Assembly (NCBI RefSeq): GCF_002564045.1
Contig: NZ_PDJK01000002.1
Coordinates: forward strand, 2,914,001-2,978,000
Source: Amycolatopsis sulphurea
GTDB taxonomy: Bacteria; Actinomycetota; Actinomycetes; Mycobacteriales; Pseudonocardiaceae
DNA: 64,000 bases
Direction: 5' to 3'
Notes under the pieces: model-generated
Seen by the model: only the letters and a program-made list of their open reading frames with translations
Told to the model about the DNA's origin: nothing
The model's database searches: none
Made by a program: the position numbers and the translations under genes
Shown here: positions 1-9,263 of the stretch, piece by piece
Position numbering within the stretch: the stretch's first letter is position 1
Layout: each line of letters begins with the position of its first letter

Positions 1-1
1 C

Positions 2-1444
2 ACCGCGACGCTTTCCACGCCGCTGTACGGCAAACTGTCCGACCTCTTCGGCCGGAAACCGATGTACCTGACCGCGATCTCGCTGTTCCTGGCCGGTTCA
101 CTGGCCAGCGGCATGGCGAGTTCGATGTACGAGCTGGCCGCGTTCCGGGCGTTCCAGGGCCTCGGCGCCGGTGGCCTGATGTCGCTCGCGCTGGCGATCA
201 TCAGCGACATCACCTCGCCTCGCGAGCGCAGCAAGTACCAGGGCTACTTCATGGCGGTGTTCGGCGTTTCGAGCGTGGCCGGCCCGGTCGTCGGCGGGTT
301 CTTCGCCGGTCTCGACTCGTTCGCCGGCCTCACCGGCTGGCGCTGGGTGTTCATCGTGAACGTGCCGGTCGCGCTGGCCGCGCTGGTCGTGGTGAGCAAG
401 GTGCTGAACCTGCCGCACACCCGCGTGCGGCAACGGATCGACTTCCTCGGCGCCGGTGCGCTGACCATGGGCCTGGTGCCGCTGCTGCTGGTCGCCGAGC
501 AGGGCCGCGAATGGGGCTGGGGCGCGCCGGCCTCGATCGCGATGTACCTGGTCGGAGCGCTCGGGGTGGTGCTGTTCATCCTGCAGGAACGCCGGATGGG
601 CGACGCCGCGCTGCTGCCGCTGCGGCTGTTCCGCCGCCCGGTGTTCCGGGTGGCCACGATGGTCACGGTGATCCAGGGCGTCGGGATGTTCGGCGCGATG
701 ATGTCGCTGCCGTTGTACCTGCAGATCGTGAAGGGCGCGTCGCCGACGCAGGCCGGGCTGCAGATGCTGCCGCTGACCCTCGGGATCATGGTGGCCAGCC
801 TGAGCAGCGGCCGGATCATCGCCCGCACCGGCCGGTACAAGCCGTTCGCGGTGGCCGGTCTCGGCCTGATGGCCGCAGCGCTGTTCGCGTTGTCCACGAT
901 CGGCGCGGACACCCCGCTGGGCGTGGTGATGGCGATCGCGTTCGTGATCGGGCTCGGCCTCGGTTCGTCGATGCAGACGCTGACGCTGGCCGCGACCAAC
1001 GACGTGTCGCCGCAGGACATCGGGGTCGCGACCTCGGCGTCGACCTTCTTCCGCCAGATCGGCGGCACGGCCGGCACCGCGGTGTTCATGTCGATCCTGT
1101 TCAGCACGGTCGGCGACCGGATCGCCGCGGCGGTCCGCTCGGCGATGGGCTCGCCCGCCTACGTGACGGCGCTGGCCCGGAACCCGGAGTTCGCGCATCG
1201 GATGGCCGCCGGTGGCGTGGACATCAACGACACCTCGTTCCTGTCCTCGCTGGACCCGGTGCTCGCCCGGCCGATCCTCGACGGCTTCGCCGGCTCGATG
1301 AGCACGGTCTTCGTGATCGGCGGAATCGTGCTGACGGTGGGCTTCGCGCTGGTGTGGTTCCTGCGGGAGAAGCCGCTGTCGGACAAGTCGGCGCTGGAGG
1401 TGCGTGCCGAAGAGGAGAGCACGGACCTCGCGATGGCCGGCTGA
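2..1444 (+). CDS. MFS drug/H+ antiporter, DHA2 (EmrB/QacA) type, 5' end cut off
   Basis: The reading frame is open from the first bases of the window and runs to TGA at 1442-1444, so the true start lies upstream. About 480 residues are visible. The first residues contain the MFS motif A (GKLSDLFGRK) that lies in the loop after TM2. An antiporter-type motif C (VAGPVVGG) follows near residues 95-105. Many hydrophobic segments follow, in a number consistent with the 14-TM DHA2 class. Proteins of this family expel hydrophobic drugs or dyes across the inner membrane using the proton gradient. The substrate cannot be read from sequence. The C-terminus is a short charged cytoplasmic tail. The gene converges on ppa across a shared hairpin. 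Confidence 0.88.
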   Translation, partial: TATLSTPLYGKLSDLFGRKPMYLTAISLFLAGSLASGMASSMYELAAFRAFQGLGAGGLMSLALAIISDITSPRERSKYQGYFMAVFGVSSVAGPVVGGFFAGLDSFAGLTGWRWVFIVNVPVALAALVVVSKVLNLPHTRVRQRIDFLGAGALTMGLVPLLLVAEQGREWGWGAPASIAMYLVGALGVVLFILQERRMGDAALLPLRLFRRPVFRVATMVTVIQGVGMFGAMMSLPLYLQIVKGASPTQAGLQMLPLTLGIMVASLSSGRIIARTGRYKPFAVAGLGLMAAALFALSTIGADTPLGVVMAIAFVIGLGLGSSMQTLTLAATNDVSPQDIGVATSASTFFRQIGGTAGTAVFMSILFSTVGDRIAAAVRSAMGSPAYVTALARNPEFAHRMAAGGVDINDTSFLSSLDPVLARPILDGFAGSMSTVFVIGGIVLTVGFALVWFLREKPLSDKSALEVRAEEESTDLAMAG

Positions 1445-1455
1445 GCCCGGATACC

Positions 1456-1491
1456 GAAAGGGCCGCTCACCCCCGGGTGAACGGCCCTTTC
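1456..1491. terminator. Bidirectional hairpin terminator between MFS gene and ppa
   Basis: GAAAGGGCCG at 1456-1465 pairs with CGGCCCTTTC at 1482-1491. The intervening CTCACC..GGGTGA extends the stem. It lies between two convergent genes, with A-rich and T-rich ends suited to termination in either direction. Confidence 0.75.
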
Positions 1492-1500
1492 GTGCGCTGC

Positions 1501-2019
1501 TCAGTGCTCGGCTTCGCCTTCCAGTTCGGCCTTCGCGAGCCGGTCCACCTCGCGCTCGAGCGAGCGGCGGATCTCGGCCTCCGCCTCGGTACGGCCCGCC
1601 CAGCTGGAACCCTCCACGCTCTTGCCCGGCTCGAGGTCCTTGTAGACCTCGAAGAAGTGCTGGATCTCCAGCCGGTGGAACTCGTTGAGGTGGTGGATGT
1701 CGCGCAGGTGCTCCTGGCGCGGATCGTTCGTCGGGACCGCGAGGACCTTGTCGTCCGGGCCCTTCTCGTCGGTCATCCGGAACATCCCGATCGCCCGGCA
1801 GCGGATCAGGCAGCCGGGGAAGGTCGGCTCCTGCACCAGCACGAGCACGTCCAGCGGGTCGCCGTCCTGGCCGAGCGTGTCGTCGATGAAGCCGTAGTCG
1901 GCCGGGTACTGCGTTGCCGTGAACAGGGTCCGGTCCAGCTTGATGCGACCGGTCTTGTGGTCGACCTCGTACTTGTTGCGCTCCCCTTTGGGGATTTCGA
2001 TCGTGACGTCGAATTCCAC
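1501..2019 (-). CDS. ppa: Inorganic pyrophosphatase (family I, soluble)
   Basis: Hydrolyses pyrophosphate to two phosphates in the cytoplasm, pulling nucleotide and nucleic acid synthesis forward. It is a 172-residue protein, the usual length for bacterial family I enzymes. The family signature DGDPLDV, carrying metal-binding aspartates, is present, preceded by YPADYGFID. I chose the GTG at 2019 because the conserved N-terminus (VEFDVTIEIPKG) begins there; the open frame continues upstream only as antisense of dacB. The C-terminus is Glu/His-rich. The gene is divergent from dacB, the same neighbour arrangement as in mycobacteria. Confidence 0.95.
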   Translation of the reverse strand: MEFDVTIEIPKGERNKYEVDHKTGRIKLDRTLFTATQYPADYGFIDDTLGQDGDPLDVLVLVQEPTFPGCLIRCRAIGMFRMTDEKGPDDKVLAVPTNDPRQEHLRDIHHLNEFHRLEIQHFFEVYKDLEPGKSVEGSSWAGRTEAEAEIRRSLEREVDRLAKAELEGEAEH

Positions 2020-2193
2020 GGCCGTCCTCGCTGCTTCTCGAATCTGGGTGTGCCCCGCGTCGCGGGCGGCAACCACAATGCCCTCATTGACGTCACTAGT
2101 GTGGACTACGCCGGGCCGGCCGGTCGCGCCGATGTCGGTCAGGCGGCATGTGACCTTGGCCCCTTCCCGGGGGCAGGTGAGAAGGAGTGGTGG

Positions 2194-4701
2194 GTGCCGG
2201 ACAACGACCAGCCGAGGTGGCCGACGGGCGACGAAGACGCCACGCCCCGCGGTGAAGGGGCGACCGGCGGCCTTCCCCTGCCGAAGCGGACCGCGGGCTC
2301 CACCGAACGGCTCGCCGTGCCGAACGTCACACCCGGTGACGGTCCGGGTTCGTGGTTTCGCCCGAACGTCCCGGCGACACCGATACCGGGCCTCAACGCG
2401 CCTGCGGAGCCGGGCACGCCGGATGGATCGGAGCCGCCTGGGGAGCAGACCCAGCAGGTCCAGTGGCAGCCGGAGTCCCGGGCGGAGCAGCCGTCGCCGC
2501 AGACTCCGCAGTGGCCGGAATCGCGTGCGGAGCAGCCGTCGGTTCCGTGGGTGCCGGTGGAGCGTCCGCAGCAGCCGGCGCGAGGCCCTGCCCCGCTGTT
2601 CCAGCCGGGACGTCCGGACGGTGGCCACGAAGGCTCAACGCAGCAGTTCTCCGCGTTCCACGACGAGTCGCCCGCGGCCGGTTCGGCGGCGGACGGCGGA
2701 CAGGGTTGGGCGGCCTTCCGTCCGGTGTCCCCGGGAACTCCACAGCAGCCGGATGCTGGCGAAGGGTGGGGGGCGTTCCGCAGCGAAAGTTCGGCGGAAG
2801 GCGCGGATCGGCCGTCGGATGGTCAACCACGCAGCCCGGAGCCGACGTACGCGGCGAGCCGGTCCGGGGACGGGCAGCCGAGCTGGGCTGCGCAGGAAGC
2901 CGTGAGCTGGCCAGGGGAAGGGCAACCGGAGACCGCGGGCCGGGAGCCGGGTAGTCCTGAGCCGCGTTGGGATGCGTCGCAAGCCGACCAACCCGGGGAT
3001 GGGCAGCCTCGCGGTACGGAACCGGGCCGTGACGAATCCTGGTCGCAGCGGATCGACGTGCCGATCCGGCCGGAGCCGGGTGGCGTGCCGTCCGCGTCCA
3101 GCGGTCCCGCGCGGCCGATGCGGATCGAGCCGTCCGGGGGCCAGTTCGGGTCCGAGGCGACGGTCGGGATCCCACGGCCCCAGCAGGCCGAAGCCGAGCC
3201 CGCGCAACCGGCCGGCGGTATTCCGGAGCAGCTCGCGAGTGAGTCGACGGTCGCGCTCCGCCCGCCGCCGGAGACGCCGCCTGCCCCGGCGGCCGGTGAC
3301 GACGTCCCGAAGCGGGGGCGCAAGAAGCTGGTCATCGCCGGGATCGTGGTGGTACTCCTGCTCGCCGCGGCCGGCGGCGCCTCGGCGGTGCCGCAGGTGG
3401 CCACCCGTCTGGGGTTGCCGTGGGCGCCCAACGCGCCGAAGGGCGCCGCGCCCGATCCGGCCGACGTCAGTCTTTCGCTGCACGGTCCGGACACGTCGGG
3501 CCCGGGTGCGACCGCGAACGGTGTCGCGTCCGCCCTGGCCGGTCCGGCCGGCGCACCGGCGCTCGCGAAGCTCAGCGGCAGTGTGATCGACCCGGCGACC
3601 GGAACCGCCTTGTGGGACCGCGACTCCGCCACAGCGTTGACGCCGGCCTCGACCACGAAGATCCTCACCGTGGCCGCGGCGCTGCTCGCGATGGACCCGG
3701 GCAAACGGCTGACCACCAGGATCGTTCAGGGCGCGCAGCCGGGCACGGTGATCCTCGTCGGCGGTGGGGACCCCACACTCACCACGCTGCCGCAAGGCAC
3801 CGACTCGCCGCTGTATCCGGGCGCTGCGCACGTGGACGACCTCATCGCGCAGGTCAAGAAGGCGGGCGGGAACGTCAGCAAGGTGCAGGTCGACGTCAGT
3901 GCCTACACCGGCCCGCCGACTGCGCAGGGATGGGAGCCGGGGGACGCTCCGTCCACGTACGGTGCCCCGATTGCTCCGGTGATGACCGACGGCGGCCGGG
4001 GCAACGCCAAGGTCGACGAGACCCAGCGCTCGGCCAATCCGGCCGGTGCGATCACCCAGCTCGTCGCGCAGAAACTCGGGGCAACCCCGGGCCCGGCGAC
4101 GAAGGCGGCCCCGGACGCGAAGGTGCTCGCCGAGGTTCAGTCGGCTCCGCTGCCCGACCTCGCGTACGCGCTGCTGCAGATCTCCGACAACGTGCTCGCC
4201 GACGCGCTCGGCAGGCAGGTCGCCATCGCCACCGGCGGGGAGCCGTCGTTCACGGGCGCGGCTGCCGCGGTGAAGAAGGTCCTCGGCGATCACGGGTTCG
4301 ACGTGAGCCAGCTGCAGCTGTTCGACACCAGCGGCTTGTCCAACCAGAACAAGGTGCCCGCGCGGCTGCTCAGCCAGGTGCTCGCGGCGGCCGCAGGCCC
4401 GGATGGCAAGGACGAGAAGACCTCGAAGCTGCGTCCCCTGCTCGCCGGGCTCCCCGTCGCGGGTGGTTCGACGGGCACGCTCTCCAATCGCTATCAGGCC
4501 GCGCCGTCGGCGGATGGCAGGGGCTGGGTGCGGGCCAAGACCGGCACGCTCACCAGCGTCAACACCCTCGCCGGATACGTGCTGGACAAGGACAACCGGG
4601 TGCTCGCGTTCGCGTTCATGTCCAATGGCTCGGACAAGGACCCCGGACAGGCCGCGCTCGACGTACTCGCCACGACGTTGCGTGACTGCGGCTGTCGCTG
4701 A
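2194..4701 (+). CDS. dacB: D-alanyl-D-alanine carboxypeptidase/endopeptidase, PBP4 (S13) type, with long disordered N-terminus
   Basis: Trims the terminal D-Ala of peptidoglycan stem peptides outside the cell. GTG 2194 follows GAGAAGGAG and gives 835 residues, much longer than a typical PBP4. Residues 1 to about 370 are Pro/Gln/Ser/Glu-rich with no predicted fold and recurrent short W-containing units (GWAAFRP, GWGAFRS, SWAAQ, RWDAS). A single TM segment follows at about 377-398, so the first third should be cytoplasmic and the enzyme exported. Active-site motifs are all present: STTK near 486-489, SDN near 664 and KTG near 782. The protein ends in DCGCR. The zinc metalloprotease gene starts 26 bp downstream. 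Confidence 0.9.
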   Translation: MPDNDQPRWPTGDEDATPRGEGATGGLPLPKRTAGSTERLAVPNVTPGDGPGSWFRPNVPATPIPGLNAPAEPGTPDGSEPPGEQTQQVQWQPESRAEQPSPQTPQWPESRAEQPSVPWVPVERPQQPARGPAPLFQPGRPDGGHEGSTQQFSAFHDESPAAGSAADGGQGWAAFRPVSPGTPQQPDAGEGWGAFRSESSAEGADRPSDGQPRSPEPTYAASRSGDGQPSWAAQEAVSWPGEGQPETAGREPGSPEPRWDASQADQPGDGQPRGTEPGRDESWSQRIDVPIRPEPGGVPSASSGPARPMRIEPSGGQFGSEATVGIPRPQQAEAEPAQPAGGIPEQLASESTVALRPPPETPPAPAAGDDVPKRGRKKLVIAGIVVVLLLAAAGGASAVPQVATRLGLPWAPNAPKGAAPDPADVSLSLHGPDTSGPGATANGVASALAGPAGAPALAKLSGSVIDPATGTALWDRDSATALTPASTTKILTVAAALLAMDPGKRLTTRIVQGAQPGTVILVGGGDPTLTTLPQGTDSPLYPGAAHVDDLIAQVKKAGGNVSKVQVDVSAYTGPPTAQGWEPGDAPSTYGAPIAPVMTDGGRGNAKVDETQRSANPAGAITQLVAQKLGATPGPATKAAPDAKVLAEVQSAPLPDLAYALLQISDNVLADALGRQVAIATGGEPSFTGAAAAVKKVLGDHGFDVSQLQLFDTSGLSNQNKVPARLLSQVLAAAAGPDGKDEKTSKLRPLLAGLPVAGGSTGTLSNRYQAAPSADGRGWVRAKTGTLTSVNTLAGYVLDKDNRVLAFAFMSNGSDKDPGQAALDVLATTLRDCGCR

Positions 4702-4727
4702 CCGGTTCGGGCGGTAGCGTCGGAAGG

Positions 4728-5777
4728 GTGAGCCAGGAAACCGAAACCCGCGAACGCCCGATGGTCGACTGGGACCGGGCGGCGGCCACCGGCGCGCTGC
4801 TCGTGCGGGGCGGCCCGCAGATCCCCCGGCGCGAGGCCGACCGGGTGGTGACCGATCTGCGGGAGCTGACCGCGGAGGCGGAGGGGCACGTCCGTGAGCT
4901 GACCGGGCTCGGGCGGGAGCTGCCGCTGCTGCCCGGCACGGTGGTGGACCGGCCCGGCTGGGTGCGCTCGGCCGCGTCCGGGCTCGGCGCGCTGACCGGC
5001 CGTGCGCTGCCTGCCGCGCAGGGCGGCCCGCTCGGCCCGATCCTGGCCTCCGGCGCCGGCATGCAGACGGGGCTGGTGCTGGCCTTCCTCGCTTCCCGCG
5101 TGCTCGGCCAGTACGACCCGTTCGGCGGGCCGGAAAACCGAGGCGAGTTGCTGCTGGTCGCGCCGAACGTGGTCGCCGCCGAGCGCGCGATGAAGGTGCC
5201 GGACCGGGAATTCCGGCTCTGGGTCTGCCTGCACGAGTGCACGCACCGGCTGCAGTTCACCGCCGTGCCGTGGCTGCGGGACTACTTCGCGGACGAGGTC
5301 GAGCGGCTGATCTCGGGAATCGCCGGACATTCGGACGACAGCCTGGCCGAGCTGTTCGGCAGGCTCACCGACGCGGTCAAGCATCGCGGGAAGGGCGCGG
5401 GTATCGCGGAGCTGCTCCAGTCGCCCAAGGAACGCGCGGTGTTCGACCGGCTGCTGGCCTTGTCCACGTTGCTGGAAGGGCATGCCGATTACGTGATGGA
5501 CGCGGTCGGCCCCCAGGTGGTGCCCAGCGTCGAACAGATCCGCTCGAAGTTCAGCGCGCGGCGTCGCGGCGGTGGCCTCTTCGACCGGCTGCTGCGTGCT
5601 CTCCTGGGGCTCGACGCGAAGATCCGCCAGTACGAGGAAGGCGCGAAATTCACCCGGCAGGTGGTCGACGCCGTCGGTATGGCGGGCTTCAACGCGGTCT
5701 GGCGGTCGCCGAACACGTTGCCGACCCGGGCGGAGATCGCGGACCCCGCGGCCTGGGTACGGCGTCTGCACGGGTGA
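4728..5777 (+). CDS. Zinc-dependent metalloprotease, DUF2342/F420-associated family
   Basis: This 349-residue protein belongs to the actinobacterial family annotated as zinc-dependent metalloprotease or coenzyme F420 biosynthesis-associated protein. A HExxH-type zinc site, HECTH, lies near residues 169-173. The GTG start at 4728 follows GGAAGG closely. Its position between a PBP4 gene and tilS is conserved in mycobacteria as I recall (Rv3626c). The stop overlaps the tilS start (GTGA), so the two are translationally coupled. No signal peptide is evident. The substrate is unknown, and the F420 link in the family name is not supported by anything in this window. Confidence 0.85.
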   Translation: MSQETETRERPMVDWDRAAATGALLVRGGPQIPRREADRVVTDLRELTAEAEGHVRELTGLGRELPLLPGTVVDRPGWVRSAASGLGALTGRALPAAQGGPLGPILASGAGMQTGLVLAFLASRVLGQYDPFGGPENRGELLLVAPNVVAAERAMKVPDREFRLWVCLHECTHRLQFTAVPWLRDYFADEVERLISGIAGHSDDSLAELFGRLTDAVKHRGKGAGIAELLQSPKERAVFDRLLALSTLLEGHADYVMDAVGPQVVPSVEQIRSKFSARRRGGGLFDRLLRALLGLDAKIRQYEEGAKFTRQVVDAVGMAGFNAVWRSPNTLPTRAEIADPAAWVRRLHG

Positions 5778-6745
5778 GTGCGCTCGCCGCGGTCCGTCTG
5801 GCGGTCCGCGAATTCCTCGCCACCGTCGAGCTGCCCGGCGAAGTGTGCGTCGCGGTCTCCGGTGGGGCGGATTCGGTCGCGCTGGCCGAAGCGACCGCGT
5901 ACGTCGCTCATCGCCAGAGCTTCCGTACGCGGGCGCTTGTGATCGACCACGGCCTCCAGGAAGGCTCCGCGGACGTCGCGGCCGAAGCCGCCGCTGTGGT
6001 GCGGAAGCTGGGCGTCGAAACGGCTGAGGTGCGCCGAGTCGAGGTCACCGGCAAAGGCGGTCCTGAAGCAGCCGCACGCACGGCGAGATACCGCGCGCTG
6101 CGCGAAGCGCTGTCAGACGGCGAAGGGCTCGTACTGCTCGGCCATACCCTCGACGACCAAGCGGAGACGGTGCTGCTCGGCCTTGGCCGAGGCTCCGGGC
6201 CACGGTCGCTCGCCGGGATGCGCCCGCACGACCCACCGTGGGGCCGTCCGCTTCTCGGGATCACCCGCGTACAGACTCAGCAGGCTTGCGTCGAGCTTGG
6301 CGTGCAGCCGTGGCAGGACCCGCACAACGCCGACTCACGGTTCACCCGTGTCCGGCTACGCAGCGAAGTGCTCCCGTTGTTGGAGGACGTGTTGGCCGGC
6401 GGCGTGGCGCCCGCGTTGGCCCGTACGGCCGCTCAATTGCGCGACGACACAGAGGCGTTGGACACACTCGCCGCGCGGGTGCACGCGCGTGCGAAGCAGG
6501 GCCGAGAGCTTGATACGGCAGTGCTCGCCGTCGAGCCGGCAGCAGTGCGCAGACGCGTTCTCCGCAGGTGGCTGCTGGACTCCGGGGTCCGGGAGCTGAC
6601 CGACGCGCACCTGCGTTCGGTCGACGCGCTGGTGTCCCGCTGGCGCGGCCAGGGCGGCGTCTGGCTGCCGGGCAACTTGGAGGCACGGCGGTCCCGTGGC
6701 AGGCTCTCGCTTGCCGGACCCGAACCCACCACCCGAGGGGAATGA
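5774..6745 (+). CDS. tilS: tRNA(Ile)-lysidine synthetase
   Basis: Converts the wobble cytidine of the CAU-anticodon tRNA(Ile) to lysidine with ATP and lysine, so AUA is read as Ile. The ATP pyrophosphatase P-loop SGGADS is near residue 27, followed by the GHTLDDQAETVLLGLGRGS region typical of TilS. At 323 residues it is the short actinobacterial form. GTG 5774 overlaps the upstream stop, and its own stop overlaps the hpt ATG (ATGA), an arrangement that favours coupled translation. The linkage tilS-hpt is widely conserved. Confidence 0.94.
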   Translation: MSALAAVRLAVREFLATVELPGEVCVAVSGGADSVALAEATAYVAHRQSFRTRALVIDHGLQEGSADVAAEAAAVVRKLGVETAEVRRVEVTGKGGPEAAARTARYRALREALSDGEGLVLLGHTLDDQAETVLLGLGRGSGPRSLAGMRPHDPPWGRPLLGITRVQTQQACVELGVQPWQDPHNADSRFTRVRLRSEVLPLLEDVLAGGVAPALARTAAQLRDDTEALDTLAARVHARAKQGRELDTAVLAVEPAAVRRRVLRRWLLDSGVRELTDAHLRSVDALVSRWRGQGGVWLPGNLEARRSRGRLSLAGPEPTTRGE

Positions 6746-7299
6746 CCGTGTACGAGGGTGAGATCGCCTCCGTGCTCATCACCGAGCAGCAGATCAGGGA
6801 CAAGATCGCGGAGCTGGCGGCGAAGATCGCCGCCGACCACCCGGAAAACGGCCAGGGCGACCTCATCCTGGTCGGCGTCCTCAAGGGCGCCGTCATGTTC
6901 ATGACCGACTTCGCCCGCGCCCTCCCGCTGCCGACCCAGCTGGAGTTCATGGCCGTGTCGTCGTACGGGTCCTCGACCTCCTCCTCGGGGGTGGTGCGCA
7001 TCCTGAAGGACCTCGATCGCGACATCGCCGGCCGGAATGTGCTGATCGTCGAGGACATCGTCGATTCCGGGCTGACGCTGTCCTGGCTGCTGAAGAACCT
7101 GGCGAGCCGGAACCCGGCCTCGCTGGAAGTGGTGTCACTGCTGCGGAAACCGGAAGCGGTGAAGGTCGAAGTGCCGGTTCGGTACATCGGCTTCGACATT
7201 CCGAACGAATTCGTAGTCGGGTATGGCCTCGACTATGCGGAGCGCTACCGGGATCTGCCCTACATCGGCACGCTGGACCCGCACGTCTACACCTCCTGA
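6742..7299 (+). CDS. hpt: Hypoxanthine phosphoribosyltransferase
   Basis: Salvages hypoxanthine (and guanine) to IMP/GMP using PRPP in the cytoplasm. The 185-residue product carries the PRPP-binding loop VLIVEDIVDSGLTL at about 100-113 and the N-terminal LKGA loop near residue 50. The ATG at 6742 overlaps the tilS stop by four bases. A hairpin follows directly, so hpt probably ends the dacB-metalloprotease-tilS-hpt transcript. Confidence 0.95.
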   Translation: MTVYEGEIASVLITEQQIRDKIAELAAKIAADHPENGQGDLILVGVLKGAVMFMTDFARALPLPTQLEFMAVSSYGSSTSSSGVVRILKDLDRDIAGRNVLIVEDIVDSGLTLSWLLKNLASRNPASLEVVSLLRKPEAVKVEVPVRYIGFDIPNEFVVGYGLDYAERYRDLPYIGTLDPHVYTS

Positions 7300-7303
7300 A
7301 GCC

Positions 7304-7333
7304 GGTTGCGTCCGGCCCGCCGGATGCGGAACC
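7304..7333 (+). terminator. Putative terminator after hpt
   Basis: GGTTGCGTCCGG pairs with CCGGATGCGGAACC across a CCCG loop, with one G-T wobble and a two-base bulge. It starts five bases after the hpt stop. There is no U-tract, which is common in actinobacterial terminators. Confidence 0.5.
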
Positions 7334-7442
7334 CTGATCTCTTCGAACGCGTCATAGGGCACGACCAGGTGCGTTAACCTATGCGAAGACCTAGTGCCAT
7401 GCGGGCGGGCAGGGCTCGCGCGGGGGAACGGAGAGAGGGCAG

Positions 7443-7793
7443 ATGGGCGACGCCAACGCGTTCAGAAATGCGGCTGCGAACGGTCAGGTCGGGATCGATC
7501 CCGACGCGGCGCACACCGTGCTGAACAAGATCCGCACCGGCAAGGATGCGGTCGAGGCGCTGCTGAACGGCTCGGGCGCGCTCGCCCAGCCGCCGAAGCT
7601 GGGCAACAACCCGGTCGGCAACGCGATGGCCGCCAAGTTCGTGCAGCGTGCCGACGGGGGCGGCGACTCCTACTCTGCCGCACTGCAGAACCTGCTCGGC
7701 CAGTACCAGGCCGCCGAGGAGGGCATCGTCCAGGCGATGGCGCGTTACCACGAGATGGACCAGTCCGCCGCCGACCCGTTCCGCAAGGCCTGA
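7443..7793 (+). CDS. Small helical protein, ESX/type VII-associated (WXG100-like, no WXG)
   Basis: A 116-residue, Ala/Asn/Gln-rich soluble protein without a signal peptide. The size, predicted helix-turn-helix hairpin and position immediately before a PPE-like protein and two EspG-like chaperones suggest a type VII secretion partner of the PE/WXG100 kind. It lacks the WxG turn, so this is inferred from context. The ATG at 7443 follows GGAGAGAGGG. The next gene starts 23 bp downstream, and the two likely form a secreted heterodimer pair. Confidence 0.6.
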   Translation: MGDANAFRNAAANGQVGIDPDAAHTVLNKIRTGKDAVEALLNGSGALAQPPKLGNNPVGNAMAAKFVQRADGGGDSYSAALQNLLGQYQAAEEGIVQAMARYHEMDQSAADPFRKA

Positions 7794-7816
7794 CGTCCTA
7801 GGGGGATCAGCAAGTC

Positions 7817-9181
7817 ATGGCACCGAATCAAGACCTCGCCGGGCCGGGCTCGGCCGGCTACGCCCCGCCGTCCGGCGGCTCGGTCGTACCGCTGGGCAGC
7901 AACTCCTCGCAGAGCATCGTGAACGCCGCGCGCAGCAGCTCCGGCGGTTTCGAGATGGGCGGCGACCGCGCCATCGCGAACCCACCGAACTGGAACTCGC
8001 AGGCCAGCCAGCAGCTCTACAACGGCGCGGTGAACGACAACGACCCGGGCACCGCGGAGGCGACGGGTCAGCACTGGAGCAAGCACGGCACCGAGCTCAA
8101 GCGCACTGCCGACGAGTTGTACAACGCGATCGCCGAACTCGGCAACGCGTGGGTCGGTGAAGGCGCGGCGAGTGCGCAGGGCGCGCTGGTCGCCATCGCC
8201 AACTCCGGCAGCCAGGCCTCCGACGCCGCGCACACCATGGCCGACCGGATGGCCAGGCAGGCCGCCGCGGCCGCCGAGGTGAAGAAGATGCCGGCGCCGC
8301 GCGAGTTCGACCCGAAGCAGGCCATGGCCGCGGCGCTCGCCGGCGGCCCGGCCGCGATGGCCGCCGACCAGAAGGCACAGGCGGATGCTGCCGACGACGT
8401 CAAGGCGCAGCAGGTCGCGTTCTTCAACGCCTACACCGAGTCGATGACCGACGTGGACGGCTCCACCCCGAGCTTCGGTCCCGAATCGCTCGGCATGAAG
8501 GCGACCGCGACGCACTTCAACGGCAACTCGTTCAACTCCGTCAGCGTGGTCGCCCACCCGGGTTCCGGGCAGGGACTCGGCGGCGTCGAAGTGCTCGGCG
8601 GGGCGGGTGCCCCGGGCCTGGCCGGTGGGGCGCACGGTGGCCCCGCCGCGCATGTGGCACACGATTCGGGCTCCATGGCCACCGCCGGTTTCGACGGCGG
8701 CCTCGCTCCCGGCGCCGCTGCGGGAGCGGGCACGGGTGCTTCCGTCCCGGCCTCGGCGGCGTCCGTTTCTGTTTCGTCCGGCGGCAGTGGCGCCGGTACG
8801 GGTGCCGCGCTGGGCCTCGGGGTCGCCGGTGCGGGCGCGGGGCTCGGCAAGCTCGGTCAAGGCTCGCGCAGCGCGTCGCGCAAGAGCGACAACACCGCGG
8901 CCTCGTCGGAGCACCAGAGCGGGCAGAGCGCCGCATCGGCAACGCCGCAGCAGCAGGGCGTGGTCTCCGCGGGCGGCACCATCGGCGGCCAGAACCAGCC
9001 GGCGGGCATGGCCCCGGGCATGGGCGGCGGCATGGGTGCGCACGGCGGGCCGGGCCGGGAGGACGAGGAGCACACGCACGCCTCGTTCCTCATCGAGCCG
9101 GACCCGGACGACGCGTTCGGCGCCCGCGAGGCCACCCCGCCCCCGGTCATCGGGGCGTGGTCGGAGGACGAGGAAGACTGA
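7817..9181 (+). CDS. PPE-like type VII secretion substrate with Gly/Ala-rich tail
   Basis: A 454-residue protein. Residues about 50-210 are helical and Ala-rich with a WVGEG element near residue 112, as in the WxG turn of PPE and WXG100 helical hairpins. Residues about 240-420 are Gly/Ala/Ser-rich low-complexity sequence. The last 40 residues are acidic and end near a conserved-looking PPPVIGAW. There is no Sec signal peptide. The layout (helical N-domain, disordered tail) and the adjacent EspG-like genes support secretion by an ESX system. No ESX ATPase or membrane component lies in the window, so the secretion machine must be elsewhere. The function after export is unknown. Confidence 0.65.
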   Translation: MAPNQDLAGPGSAGYAPPSGGSVVPLGSNSSQSIVNAARSSSGGFEMGGDRAIANPPNWNSQASQQLYNGAVNDNDPGTAEATGQHWSKHGTELKRTADELYNAIAELGNAWVGEGAASAQGALVAIANSGSQASDAAHTMADRMARQAAAAAEVKKMPAPREFDPKQAMAAALAGGPAAMAADQKAQADAADDVKAQQVAFFNAYTESMTDVDGSTPSFGPESLGMKATATHFNGNSFNSVSVVAHPGSGQGLGGVEVLGGAGAPGLAGGAHGGPAAHVAHDSGSMATAGFDGGLAPGAAAGAGTGASVPASAASVSVSSGGSGAGTGAALGLGVAGAGAGLGKLGQGSRSASRKSDNTAASSEHQSGQSAASATPQQQGVVSAGGTIGGQNQPAGMAPGMGGGMGAHGGPGREDEEHTHASFLIEPDPDDAFGAREATPPPVIGAWSEDEED

Positions 9182-9190
9182 TGCGGTACC

Positions 9191-9228
9191 CCGCGGGCGC
9201 GTGACCGGATCCGGTCACGCGCCCGCGG
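9191..9228. terminator. 38-bp perfect palindrome, strong hairpin between PPE-like gene and first espG-like gene
   Basis: CCGCGGGCGCGTGACCGGA at 9191-9209 is followed immediately by its exact reverse complement to 9228, then TT. The perfect 19-bp arms leave no unpaired loop beyond the hinge. It sits 9 bp after the PPE-like stop and 35 bp before the EspG ATG, so it can terminate or attenuate the secretion-substrate transcript. Confidence 0.75.
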
Positions 9229-9263
9229 TTGTCCGGGAACACTTCGGGATAGGGAGTTGGTCG

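Noticed and set aside
511..2193. Upstream extension of the dacB frame through ppa and the MFS gene
   Set aside because: It runs antisense through ppa and out of frame through the MFS gene; Arg/Gly/Asp-rich translation without homology.
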